Assembly: GCA_021811925.1 (NCBI GenBank)
Contig: JAKAPY010000035.1
Span: 1 to 12,551, forward strand
Direction: 5' to 3'
From: Thermoplasmata archaeon
GTDB lineage: Archaea > Thermoplasmatota > Thermoplasmata > Sysuiplasmatales > Sysuiplasmataceae
DNA length: 12,551 nucleotides
In this document: piece after piece, positions 1 to 6,430 of the stretch
How the letters are laid out: each line of letters begins with the position of its first letter
How positions within the stretch are numbered: the stretch's first letter is position 1
Made by a program: the position numbers and the translations under genes
Notes under the pieces: generated by a model
The model's database searches: none
What the model was told of the DNA's origin: nothing
The model's input: only the letters and a program-made list of their open reading frames with translations

Positions 1-415
1 AAACGAGGCGCTTTTCCCTCTTCCTGAGATCCATGAACCTGTTGTCGAACCTGGTCTCAACTTCAACGTCGACCTTGTCCACGACGCCCATCGGGAGCGG
101 TGTTTCTGCCGAGGAGATATTTTTTATGCTCATTGGAAGGAGTTCTATGCCGCGCTTCGCCTTGTCAGACTTCTTTACGGTTCCTTCTATTTCCAGGACG
201 CTTTCCCTGCTGAGCCCCTTTACTGCTTCAAGCACGGCAGCAGGGGACGACTTCTTCAAAACTGTTACCTGTATTGTTCCATAACCGTCCCTGATAAGCA
301 GGAAGGATATGCCGCCAAGATCCCTCACTTCCTCGACCCATCCCTTGATCCTTACTGTCTTTCCATCTTCATTCGGGGTAACTGTGTCCGATGTGGACAG
401 TGGCAGGTGGTCCAT
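1..415 (-). CDS. aspS: Aspartyl-tRNA synthetase, archaeal type (5' part only)
   Basis: This is the N-terminal 138 residues of a class II aminoacyl-tRNA synthetase that charges tRNA-Asp (or tRNA-Asp/Asn in non-discriminating archaeal enzymes); the rest lies beyond the left edge. The visible part is the OB-fold anticodon-binding domain: residues about 20-55 read VRIKGWVEEVRDLGG then FLLIRDGYGTIQVTV, the typical first strands. Near residues 120-135 comes DNRFMDLRKREKR, the family's junction into the catalytic core (compare DNRFLDLRRPE). Class II motifs 1-3 are not in the window. The ATG at 415 is the natural start, about 38 nt from a TATA-like box. Because only the OB fold is seen, an asparaginyl-tRNA synthetase is a minor alternative; Asp versus Asn specificity cannot be decided here. 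Confidence 0.9.
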   Translation of the reverse strand, partial: MDHLPLSTSDTVTPNEDGKTVRIKGWVEEVRDLGGISFLLIRDGYGTIQVTVLKKSSPAAVLEAVKGLSRESVLEIEGTVKKSDKAKRGIELLPMSIKNISSAETPLPMGVVDKVDVEVETRFDNRFMDLRKREKRLV

Positions 416-448
416 TTTTTCAAACCAATATACGAAACGTTGCCCTGA

Positions 449-456
449 TTTAATAA
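449..456 (-). promoter_or_regulatory. Putative TATA box for aspS
   Basis: On the minus strand this reads TTATTAAA, centred about 38 nt upstream of the aspS ATG. With the usual archaeal spacing of about 26 nt it predicts a transcript with a leader near 10 nt. It lies in the 78-nt gap behind the lipid reductase gene, so aspS probably has its own promoter rather than depending only on read-through. This rests on sequence resemblance alone. Confidence 0.45.
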
Positions 457-493
457 CTACCATGAGGGCGGTTCAGGGCCCCGTGACTCGCCC

Positions 494-1681
494 CTACATG
501 AACTCTTCGAATTCCTTGACAACTTCAGGGTACTTCTTCTTTATCGCTCTCAGAATGTCGAGAGTTGTCATCCTCTCCATGTCGACCTGCGTCATTGCGT
601 ATACAAGCTTGTCGAAGGTTGCATCGTCCATGTGGGAGATTTTCTCCTTCATCAGGTAGTTCCTGTAAAGGTGGTCCTCCATCTTGTTCCTCCACCCTTC
701 CTCGTACCTGTCCATAATTTCCTGTCCTGAATTGTTCTGTTCAACCGCCTGGCCGCAAACCTCACCGGCTATCTTGCCCGCCACGCATGCGTTGTAAATA
801 CCGCCGCCGGTCACCGGATCTATCATCCTGGCAGCATCGCCGACGAGCATCAGGCCGGGAACGGTGGTCTTTTCAAGCGGCGGAGCTATTGAAACGCCGC
901 CTGCAACCTCCATGATGGACTTGCCCTTCCTGAATTCAGGATGCTTCTCGATAAACTTGTCGAGGTACATCTTCGCCTCTCCGGGGCCCTTTATTTTGCT
1001 CGTCTGCACGCCTATGCCGACGTTGGCAATGTCATCCCCCTTGGGGAACATCCAGATGTATCCACCAGGTGCAATATCTCCTATGAAAAAATCGGTATAT
1101 CTCCTGTCAATGTCAACATCCACAAGCGTGTACTGATAGCATGAGTCGACATCCTTCGGTTTCAGATTGGTATTTATTCCGGCCCATCTCCCTACCTGCG
1201 ACTCAAACCCGTCCGCTCCGATGATGACCTTGCTTTTTATTGTCAGATCCTTCCCCATGGACTTGGCCTTTATTCCCCTGACGTGGCCTCCTTCCTTTAT
1301 CAGGCCCGTGGCGGAAGTCTTGACCATCACCTCGGCACCCGCCTGCGCAGCCTGCTGCGCCAGCGTCATGTCAAAGACGTCCCTGTGAATCACATAGCCG
1401 CATTCATTTCCGGCCCTGTTTTCGTCCACAGTCAGTACCGTCCCGTTGGGGGAAATGATCCTTGCACCGTCCACTTCCGCCGCTATCCATTTCTTGCTTG
1501 GCTCAATTCCAACGTCGTCGAGCCATCGCTTCGCAATTCCCTCCCCGCATCTGACAGGTGTCCCTATTTCCTGCCTTTTTTCAATCATCAATGTGGAGCA
1601 GCCTGACTTGGCTGCGTACTTGGCAGCAACGCTGCCTCCCGGCCCGGCTCCGATCACAACTACATCATACTCAAGTTCCAT
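494..1681 (-). CDS. Digeranylgeranylglycerophospholipid reductase (geranylgeranyl reductase)
   Basis: This FAD-dependent enzyme saturates the double bonds of geranylgeranyl chains in archaeal ether lipids, acting at the membrane. Seen in 395 residues: the N-terminal dinucleotide-binding motif GAGPGG (11-16) followed by the acidic end of strand 2 (MIEKR), RCGEG (44-48) with the conserved active-site-region cysteine, GADG (155-158), GGYIWMFPKG (206-215, the YxWxFPK motif of the family), and the second FAD motif LVGDAARMIDPVTGGGI (279-295). Length and motif order agree closely with the structurally known Thermoplasma acidophilum enzyme. I chose the ATG at 1681 because GGTGAT, a good match to the archaeal Shine-Dalgarno sequence, ends 4 nt before it. 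An upstream in-frame ATG at 1693 would add four residues and would place that GGTGAT inside the gene. It is probably transcribed alone from the TATA box at 1761-1768. Confidence 0.93.
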   Translation of the reverse strand: MELEYDVVVIGAGPGGSVAAKYAAKSGCSTLMIEKRQEIGTPVRCGEGIAKRWLDDVGIEPSKKWIAAEVDGARIISPNGTVLTVDENRAGNECGYVIHRDVFDMTLAQQAAQAGAEVMVKTSATGLIKEGGHVRGIKAKSMGKDLTIKSKVIIGADGFESQVGRWAGINTNLKPKDVDSCYQYTLVDVDIDRRYTDFFIGDIAPGGYIWMFPKGDDIANVGIGVQTSKIKGPGEAKMYLDKFIEKHPEFRKGKSIMEVAGGVSIAPPLEKTTVPGLMLVGDAARMIDPVTGGGIYNACVAGKIAGEVCGQAVEQNNSGQEIMDRYEEGWRNKMEDHLYRNYLMKEKISHMDDATFDKLVYAMTQVDMERMTTLDILRAIKKKYPEVVKEFEEFM

Positions 1682-1749
1682 CGATATCACCATCCGCGGA
1701 CAAGTGTCTCAATAGTTGGCATCCGCCTGCAAGGTCTCTGAAGCTCACT

Positions 1750-1774
1750 GTTTCAATCCCTATTTATACTAAAC
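1750..1774 (-). other. Solitary CRISPR-repeat-like sequence in the lipid reductase promoter
   Basis: Read on the minus strand, these 25 nt begin GTTTAG and end TAGGGATTGAAAC. The ATTGAAAC end and the preceding TAGGG are typical of many archaeal CRISPR repeats, as is the GTTT beginning. No second copy or spacer-like spacing is visible in the window, so this is not an array. The resemblance may be chance, because the middle is a functional-looking TATA box. Confidence 0.25.
1761..1768 (-). promoter_or_regulatory. TATA box for the lipid reductase gene
   Basis: The minus strand reads TATAAATA, an almost ideal archaeal TATA box. It lies about 84 nt upstream of the chosen ATG, predicting a leader near 57 nt, in the 203-nt gap that separates this gene from the divergent acetyltransferase. 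The box sits inside a CRISPR-repeat-like sequence described separately. Confidence 0.55.
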
Positions 1775-1884
1775 GACTGGGGAATCCGCTTTTTTTCAGC
1801 CTGTTTGCATTGCTTCCGGGGAGTGTTGACCATGATAATGGCTCAAAAGGCTGATAACCAAGCTTTTGAATAATCTCGGACGAA

Positions 1885-2322
1885 ATGGTGGATGTAAGAA
1901 ACTTCAGATACGACGATCTTGACCGGATAGCCGAAATAGTCTCCTCATCCCTGGGTGAATATTACCCGAAATCACTCTATCTTGAAAAGAGCAGGGACTG
2001 GGAGGACGGTTTTATTGTAGGAGTGGAAAACGGCAGGGTGGTTGCAATGCTGCTGGGCATTATCCAGGGCAGGTTCGAGACCAGGATACTCATGTTTGCC
2101 GTGGATAAGCGGTTCAGGCGCAAGGGCATAGGGCATGAGCTTATGAATCGATTCATCAGCCTTTCCATGGCGAGGGAAGCAAAGCGCATTTCACTCGAGG
2201 TGAGGAGGAGCAACCTTGAGGCAATACGATTTTACGAAAAATACGGCTTCCAGAATACTGGCGTGCTGCTCATGTACTACTCGGATTTGGAAGATGGTCT
2301 GAAAATGGCAAAAAACATCTAG
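1885..2322 (+). CDS. GNAT N-acetyltransferase, RimI/Ard1-like
   Basis: This 145-residue protein is a complete single-domain GNAT enzyme that moves an acetyl group from acetyl-CoA, most likely to protein N-termini. The acetyl-CoA pyrophosphate loop (motif A) is RFRRKGIG at 76-83, after the strand MFAVDK. Motif B is LEVRRSNLEAIRFYEKYGF (104-122), and the tail MYYSDLEDGLKM (130-141) corresponds to the YYxDGEDAL.M ending of RimI and archaeal N-terminal acetyltransferases. This motif set separates it from antibiotic or spermidine acetyltransferases, though the actual substrate is not shown. The ATG at 1885 has only a weak purine-rich stretch (GGACGAA) before it. It is transcribed away from the lipid reductase gene, and its stop codon abuts the stop codon of the convergent LonB-like gene with no spacer. 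Confidence 0.82.
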   Translation: MVDVRNFRYDDLDRIAEIVSSSLGEYYPKSLYLEKSRDWEDGFIVGVENGRVVAMLLGIIQGRFETRILMFAVDKRFRRKGIGHELMNRFISLSMAREAKRISLEVRRSNLEAIRFYEKYGFQNTGVLLMYYSDLEDGLKMAKNI

Positions 2323-3861
2323 TCAGCCGTAGCCTGGCTTGTCGAAGTCGTTTGCGGTCTCGTTTTCATACCAGTACTCGTTCCCCGACTGCCTCTGCGA
2401 TGGCGTCATTTCCTCGTTGACAGCCTTGAAGAAGTTGCCGTATCTCTCCCTGATCTGCTCTTCGGCGGGCCTGGTCTTCTTGAGAGCTGAGATTATGTGA
2501 TCAGCCTCTATGTACCTGCTCTGCTCTATCGCCGCGATATCGCCGGCGGCCCTGATCACTCCGCCTAGCTCCCTCAGCCTGAGGGTCAGCGCATCTTCCT
2601 TCCGATCGACCGCTTTTGCCCTTCTTGCCGCCTCCTTGATTATCTCGTTAACAGCCTCTATTGTCGCATGCGGTATCTTCCCGTCCTTCTGTATCTCCTG
2701 GGCGACAAACTGGGCCAGCTTGAGCCTGTTTGCGGCATTGTCCTTCATTGTTGTCTCAAGCAGCACCTCGTAGCCGTCACCCACCACCCTTGAGCGCAGC
2801 GGAGCGATTATCCTCTGCAAGTCCTGTATGTTGCATGAGGCAACGAGAATGAAATTGCACGGAACGTTCTCGACCCTTACGGATGCGCCCGCGCTTTGCG
2901 CATTGTGCCCTTCGATAGGGAAAACCCTGTCCTGCATCGCTGTAAGTATGAACCTCTGGAGATCTCCGAGGTGTGGTATCTCGTCTATGTAGAGAACACC
3001 CTCATGTGCTTCGTGGATCGCGCCTGCTATCACACGTTCATAAGGCTGCGTCCCGAGCTGTGAATGCCCGCCATAAGGATCGTGTCTCACATCACCGAGC
3101 AGCTCGGTCTCGCTTGCGCCGGTGATCATGATAAAATTGTTGCGTCTGTAGGGCACAATAATCTTGTGTGGGCTCTGCTTCTCCATCTCCCTCCTTTTCT
3201 CCAGAGCCTTCTGGTCAAGTACGCGTATCATTTCGCCAAAGCGCTCGTAGACAACAACTTCCTCCTTGTCGAACCTTTTCCTGGTGGTTGTGACCCTGTC
3301 CGTGCCAAGGGTCTGGCCCATGGTCATTTCGAACAGATTTCCGAACATGTCACCGAAAGGGTTTCCCTGGCTCGACATGTTGTTGAACAGCTTTGACTTC
3401 TGGCATTTGGGGCAGTATGTCTCTTTGGGTGAAGAATAGGAACCGCAGCTTCTGCATCTGTAACCAAGCCTTTCGGCGACTGTTATGGGCGCTTCGGTCG
3501 GGTCAACTATTTCGCCGCCTGCATATTCCCTGCTTGCCTTTTCATTCTCTGCTTCGTTGCCGCTCTTCACCTCAACGGTGGGCCTTTCAGGGTACTCTGG
3601 ATTGTGTACGACTCTGACTTCCTGCTTCGGGATGGGGAGATGAAGCGACAGCGCCCTCGCAATCATGCTTTTTCCTATTCCCGGCGGTCCGACCAGGAGC
3701 AGGTTTCTCCTTTGCACCGCAGCAACCCTGGCAAGTGCCACAGCCTCATCCTGACCTATCACCCGTTCAAGTGGGTCGTGAGGCAACGTGATTGCCTCCG
3801 TTGTCGACAGATCCGCAAGGGAGGCGGGTGGTTCCTTGTCAGAATTTCCGGTGGATGCCAT
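2323..3861 (-). CDS. LonB-like AAA+ ATPase without protease domain, with zinc ribbon
   Basis: This 512-residue AAA+ ATPase is most similar to the ATPase half of archaeal LonB. Visible motifs: Walker A GPPGIGKS (58-65), Walker B VLYIDEI (289-295), sensor 1 ASCN (341-344), arginine-finger region PLRSRVVGDGYEVLL (354-368), and the lid/sensor 2 segment TLRLRELGGVIRAAGDIA (426-443), nearly identical in style to LonB. Genuine LonB continues with a Ser-Lys protease domain of about 200 residues and has membrane helices between Walker A and B. Here the protein ends soon after the lid, so no catalytic serine or lysine region exists, and the insert instead carries a zinc ribbon (C136, C139, C150, C153) and a Gly/Met/Phe-rich stretch with no clear membrane helix. 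It starts 13 nt after dnaG stops, so the two are probably co-transcribed. Without the protease it may act as an unfoldase or remodelling ATPase; that role is inference. Confidence 0.85.
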   Translation of the reverse strand: MASTGNSDKEPPASLADLSTTEAITLPHDPLERVIGQDEAVALARVAAVQRRNLLLVGPPGIGKSMIARALSLHLPIPKQEVRVVHNPEYPERPTVEVKSGNEAENEKASREYAGGEIVDPTEAPITVAERLGYRCRSCGSYSSPKETYCPKCQKSKLFNNMSSQGNPFGDMFGNLFEMTMGQTLGTDRVTTTRKRFDKEEVVVYERFGEMIRVLDQKALEKRREMEKQSPHKIIVPYRRNNFIMITGASETELLGDVRHDPYGGHSQLGTQPYERVIAGAIHEAHEGVLYIDEIPHLGDLQRFILTAMQDRVFPIEGHNAQSAGASVRVENVPCNFILVASCNIQDLQRIIAPLRSRVVGDGYEVLLETTMKDNAANRLKLAQFVAQEIQKDGKIPHATIEAVNEIIKEAARRAKAVDRKEDALTLRLRELGGVIRAAGDIAAIEQSRYIEADHIISALKKTRPAEEQIRERYGNFFKAVNEEMTPSQRQSGNEYWYENETANDFDKPGYG

Positions 3862-3874
3862 TTTGGGTTGCCCT

Positions 3875-5173
3875 TCAGTTTAGTTCTTCCTTCACCCATA
3901 TGCCGACGTTTTCGGGCTGTTTTGTGATGCTACCAAGCTTGCTCGCGACGAGGAAGGGTATCTTCTTTTCAGCTGCTATGTCCAGTATCCTCTGAGTGAT
4001 TATGCCGTCGAATATGACGCCGCCTATTTTCCCCTCTTCCTGCTCCCTCAGTATGTTGACAAGGTCCCTGACTGCGACTTCCTGGACCTGGGCGCCACCG
4101 CCGTCGACAAATATTGCCTTGGATGTGCCGCTCATTTCATTGAGCATGGTCTTCATCTTTTCCTGCGCTTCGGTCAGCTGCTTGGGAGGAGGGCGCTTCT
4201 CGGGCTCCCTCTCCGCAGGTTCCTCCATCTGCCTCTTGTCCGTTACTTCTACTTGTCTTGGCCTGTGACTGTCATCCTTCCTTTTGTGTGACTCCCTCTC
4301 CTTCTGGTCGGGAGTCTGAACCGTCAGCCCGAACATTTCTATATACTGCTCGGTGGGCATCTTGTTCCTGAGTGCCTTCATCACCTGCTTCTGGGTCAGT
4401 TCTTCGACTTCCTGCCCCTTGGGAGCTCTTGCGATGAAGTCGATATCAGCCACCTGCAGAAGCTCTTTGAGAATCAGCTCTCCTCCCCTGTCCCCGTCGA
4501 CGAATGCTGTTACTACCTTTTCCGTCGATAGCTCCTGTATGGACTTGGGTATGTTGGTGCCCTCAACTGCCACTGTGTTCTTGATTCCGCATTTGAGCAG
4601 GTTGATGACATCCGATCTCCCCTCCACTATGATTATCGCATCGGAGTCGAGAGCATTCGGTCCTGCGGGGCTCCTCTCCTTCCCGAAGTATGTCAGTTCC
4701 TCTGTCTTGGTGGATTGTCTTATTGCTTCGAGCAGGTCAAGCCCGCTCGACTTGGAGGCCTTGGACATGTGGCTCAGGAGTTCCTTCGACCTTTCGATTA
4801 TCTTGTTCCTCTTTGTTATCCTTACATCTTCCAGAGAATCAACCATAATCTTTGCCTTGCAAGGCCCTATCCTGTCTATTGTCTCCAGTGAGGCTGCCAG
4901 GACTGCCGTTTCAATCTGGTCGAGGCTCGACGGGATCATAATCGTTCCCTCGGACTTGCCCATTTTTGACAATACCTCGACCTCGATCCTGCCGATGCGG
5001 CCACCTTTCTGGAGATCCCTAAGGTCGAGTTCCTCGCCAAGCAGTCCTTCCGTCTGACCGAAGACTGCTCCCACTACGTCCGGTTTTTCCACTATCCCAT
5101 CAGCAGAAAGCCTTGCCTGTATCAGGTATTTTGTGGTTGATGGGTCGATATTGATGTGTTCGTTGTTTGACAT
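3875..5173 (-). CDS. dnaG: Archaeal DnaG (Toprim primase / exosome subunit)
   Basis: Archaeal DnaG is a Toprim-fold protein found in the RNA exosome, with primase activity also reported. The 432 residues begin with the typical STTKYLIQARLSADGIVEKPDVVGAVFGQTEGLLG-type opening (12-46), here with every landmark present. The Toprim motifs are IIVEGRSDV (181-189, catalytic E184) and FVDGDRGG (224-231, with D226 and D228). A charged, low-complexity linker fills about 285-335. The C-terminal part ends GIWVKEELN. I prefer the ATG at 5173, 11 nt downstream of a GGAAG purine run; an in-frame GTG at 5185 would add four residues but has no spaced ribosome site. It is the first gene of a two-gene operon with the LonB-like ATPase. 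The upstream gap of 223 nt should hold its promoter and possibly a long leader. Confidence 0.93.
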   Translation of the reverse strand: MSNNEHINIDPSTTKYLIQARLSADGIVEKPDVVGAVFGQTEGLLGEELDLRDLQKGGRIGRIEVEVLSKMGKSEGTIMIPSSLDQIETAVLAASLETIDRIGPCKAKIMVDSLEDVRITKRNKIIERSKELLSHMSKASKSSGLDLLEAIRQSTKTEELTYFGKERSPAGPNALDSDAIIIVEGRSDVINLLKCGIKNTVAVEGTNIPKSIQELSTEKVVTAFVDGDRGGELILKELLQVADIDFIARAPKGQEVEELTQKQVMKALRNKMPTEQYIEMFGLTVQTPDQKERESHKRKDDSHRPRQVEVTDKRQMEEPAEREPEKRPPPKQLTEAQEKMKTMLNEMSGTSKAIFVDGGGAQVQEVAVRDLVNILREQEEGKIGGVIFDGIITQRILDIAAEKKIPFLVASKLGSITKQPENVGIWVKEELN

Positions 5174-5396
5174 CTGTTCTTGCACTTCCGTTTGTTGTTG
5201 TGTTGTCGTCCATGGAAAAACATGCTGTCTGCTCAGTCCGCTCTAGCGCTCTTTGTTCTTTACTCGGCACAAAGCCGTCGTCGATGAAGGGATGAAAGTC
5301 AGCGTGAATTCCATGGCTCTATCTAGATATTCAATTAACAACTTCCTTATTAACCTTATCAGGACAGTATCCGGACCCGCATTCCCATAAATTCCA
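5174..5396. other. Gap between rpe and dnaG: promoter region, no gene seen
   Basis: No credible gene is visible. On the minus strand, AT-rich TTAATAAGG (5344-5352) and a TTAATTGAATAT stretch (about 5327-5338) are the best TATA candidates for dnaG; either would imply a leader of roughly 130-150 nt. The 35 nt directly before dnaG are rich in ACAAC repeats and look unstructured. A 23-codon minus-strand reading frame (5243-5314) has no family features. I found no tRNA-like arms and only poor matches to C and D boxes. Confidence 0.4.
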
Positions 5397-6044
5397 TCAA
5401 AGCAGGCTGAACTTGCGTATTGCCCCCGCCACATCTGGACTCCTGAAAACAGAGGTTCCTGCAACCAGCCCATGTGCCCCGGCGTCTACCGACAGCCTGC
5501 CTGTTTCAAGCGTCACGCCACCGTCCACCAATATCCTTGCCCTTATTCCTTCCCTGTCAATGTAGCTTCTTGCCTGCCTGATCTTGCCCAGCATCTCCGT
5601 AATGAATTTCTGGCCGCCGAATCCGGGATGTACGGTCATTACAAGAAGCATATCTGCCCTGTCGATAGTCTTGAGTATTGCTTCAAGGGGAGTTTCCGGG
5701 TTTAAGGCAATCCCTGTCTTCTTCCCGAGACCTTCAATGGATGTGAGTGTCTTCTTCAAATCGTGTTTCGCTTCAGGATGGACTATGAGCAGATCTGAAC
5801 CTGCATCGGCAAAGTCACTGATGAGCCTGTCAGGATTGTCCACCATAAGGTGCGTTTCAAAAGGCAGCTTGGTGGCGGCCCTCACGGATGATATCACAAC
5901 CGGTCCGAAAGTTATGTTGGGCACGAAATGGCCATCCATGACATCTATGTGCACGCTGTCGGCACCCGCCCTGTCTATAAGAGCCACTTCATCCCTCAGC
6001 TTGCCGAAATCGCTCGACAGTATGGATGGCGAAATCTTTGTCAA
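5397..6044 (-). CDS. rpe: Ribulose-phosphate 3-epimerase
   Basis: The enzyme interconverts D-ribulose 5-phosphate and D-xylulose 5-phosphate in the cytoplasmic pentose phosphate pathway. It is a TIM barrel of normal length (215 residues) with all key features: SPSILSSDF (5-13), VHIDVMDGHFVPNITFG (31-47) with metal ligands H32 and D34, ETHLMV (63-68) with H65, MTVHPGFGGQKF (136-147), and ILVDGGV (171-177) with the second acid D174. TVHPGFGGQ replaces the more common TVNPGFGGQ. The start is TTG at 6044: no in-frame ATG or GTG lies between it and the upstream stop, the resulting N-terminus MTKISPSILSSDF aligns exactly with the family, and a TATA box lies about 42 nt upstream. It is divergent from the small zinc protein gene. 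Confidence 0.95.
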   Translation of the reverse strand: MTKISPSILSSDFGKLRDEVALIDRAGADSVHIDVMDGHFVPNITFGPVVISSVRAATKLPFETHLMVDNPDRLISDFADAGSDLLIVHPEAKHDLKKTLTSIEGLGKKTGIALNPETPLEAILKTIDRADMLLVMTVHPGFGGQKFITEMLGKIRQARSYIDREGIRARILVDGGVTLETGRLSVDAGAHGLVAGTSVFRSPDVAGAIRKFSLL

Positions 6045-6080
6045 CTCGGACGCACCAACAGTCTTGACATCAATCTACCC

Positions 6081-6090
6081 CATTATTAAA
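6081..6090 (-). promoter_or_regulatory. Putative TATA box for rpe
   Basis: The minus strand reads TTTAATAATG, centred about 42 nt upstream of the TTG start, predicting a leader of about 16 nt. Its position supports the TTG as the true start. It lies in a 118-nt divergent intergenic region shared with the promoter of the small zinc protein gene. Confidence 0.5.
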
Positions 6091-6130
6091 ATCTATCAAG
6101 GTCATTGCAACGCGAGCCCGATATGATCCA

Positions 6131-6139
6131 TTTTATCTA
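6131..6139 (+). promoter_or_regulatory. Putative TATA box giving a leaderless transcript
   Basis: TTTTATCTA is centred about 28 nt upstream of the ATG at 6163. At archaeal spacing, transcription would begin at or within a base or two of the start codon, so the mRNA of the small zinc protein is probably leaderless. No Shine-Dalgarno sequence is present, which fits. Confidence 0.5.
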
Positions 6140-6162
6140 ATTGTAGTGAAATCCACTGCCCG

Positions 6163-6384
6163 ATGGCAGAGAGACACGCGGTCCGTCATGCTTCATCAGG
6201 TAATTGTTCCGTATCAGGCTGCGATGAGCCGTCAGTAAAGACAGTTTCTGGTAAGGAGGCTTCTGAAAAGGCAAAACTCAGCCTCGCGATTGGAAATGGC
6301 AGGGCTCATCTCTGCAAGACTCACTACAGGGAGTACAAGAAAGCAACCAAGACAGACAGGGAACTAGACAGACTTGCATGGTGA
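6163..6384 (+). CDS. Small zinc-binding protein of unknown function
   Basis: This 73-residue protein has a likely treble-clef or zinc-finger-like metal site: C15-x4-C20 near the N-terminus and C51-x2-H54 in the segment HLCKTHYREYKKATK. The C-terminal third is highly basic and helical-looking (KTHYREYKKATKTDRELDRL), which would suit RNA or DNA binding. The motif HLCKxHYREYKK resembles small conserved archaeal proteins that I recall without a known function; I cannot name a family. It is probably read from a leaderless transcript, and RNase Z follows 46 nt downstream on the same strand, suggesting co-transcription and possibly a role near tRNA or RNA processing. That functional link is inference. 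Confidence 0.72.
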   Translation: MAERHAVRHASSGNCSVSGCDEPSVKTVSGKEASEKAKLSLAIGNGRAHLCKTHYREYKKATKTDRELDRLAW

Positions 6385-6390
6385 GGACCG

Positions 6391-6407
6391 CGGGCAGTAA
6401 CTGCCCG
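6391..6407. promoter_or_regulatory. Perfect hairpin between the small zinc gene and RNase Z
   Basis: CGGGCAG-TAA-CTGCCCG is a perfect 7-bp GC-rich inverted repeat with a three-base loop, 7 nt after the stop of the small gene and 23 nt before the GTG start of RNase Z. No T-run follows, so it is not an obvious terminator. It may stabilise or separate the two parts of a joint mRNA, or limit initiation at the weak RNase Z start. Confidence 0.5.
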
Positions 6408-6430
6408 GTTGATGCTCGGGGGCAGAACTG

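Noticed and set aside
33..659. Plus-strand open frames opposite aspS and the lipid reductase
   Set aside because: They are antisense to genes with clear families, have biased Ser/Thr/Leu composition and no motifs.
1750..1774. A CRISPR array at the repeat-like sequence
   Set aside because: Only one copy is present and no regularly spaced repeat follows on either side; reported only as a solitary look-alike.
1832..1873. 13-codon leader frame before the acetyltransferase, with GGGGAG upstream
   Set aside because: Too short to judge, no conserved pattern visible, and it may be chance; only ribosome profiling could rescue it.
5240..5320. C/D box small RNA in the rpe-dnaG gap
   Set aside because: GATGA and CTGA-like pieces exist, but no full RUGAUGA box pairs with a D box at proper distance.
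5243..5473. Minus-strand 76-codon frame spanning the end of rpe and the gap
   Set aside because: It begins inside rpe in another frame, has no ribosome site and no recognisable features.
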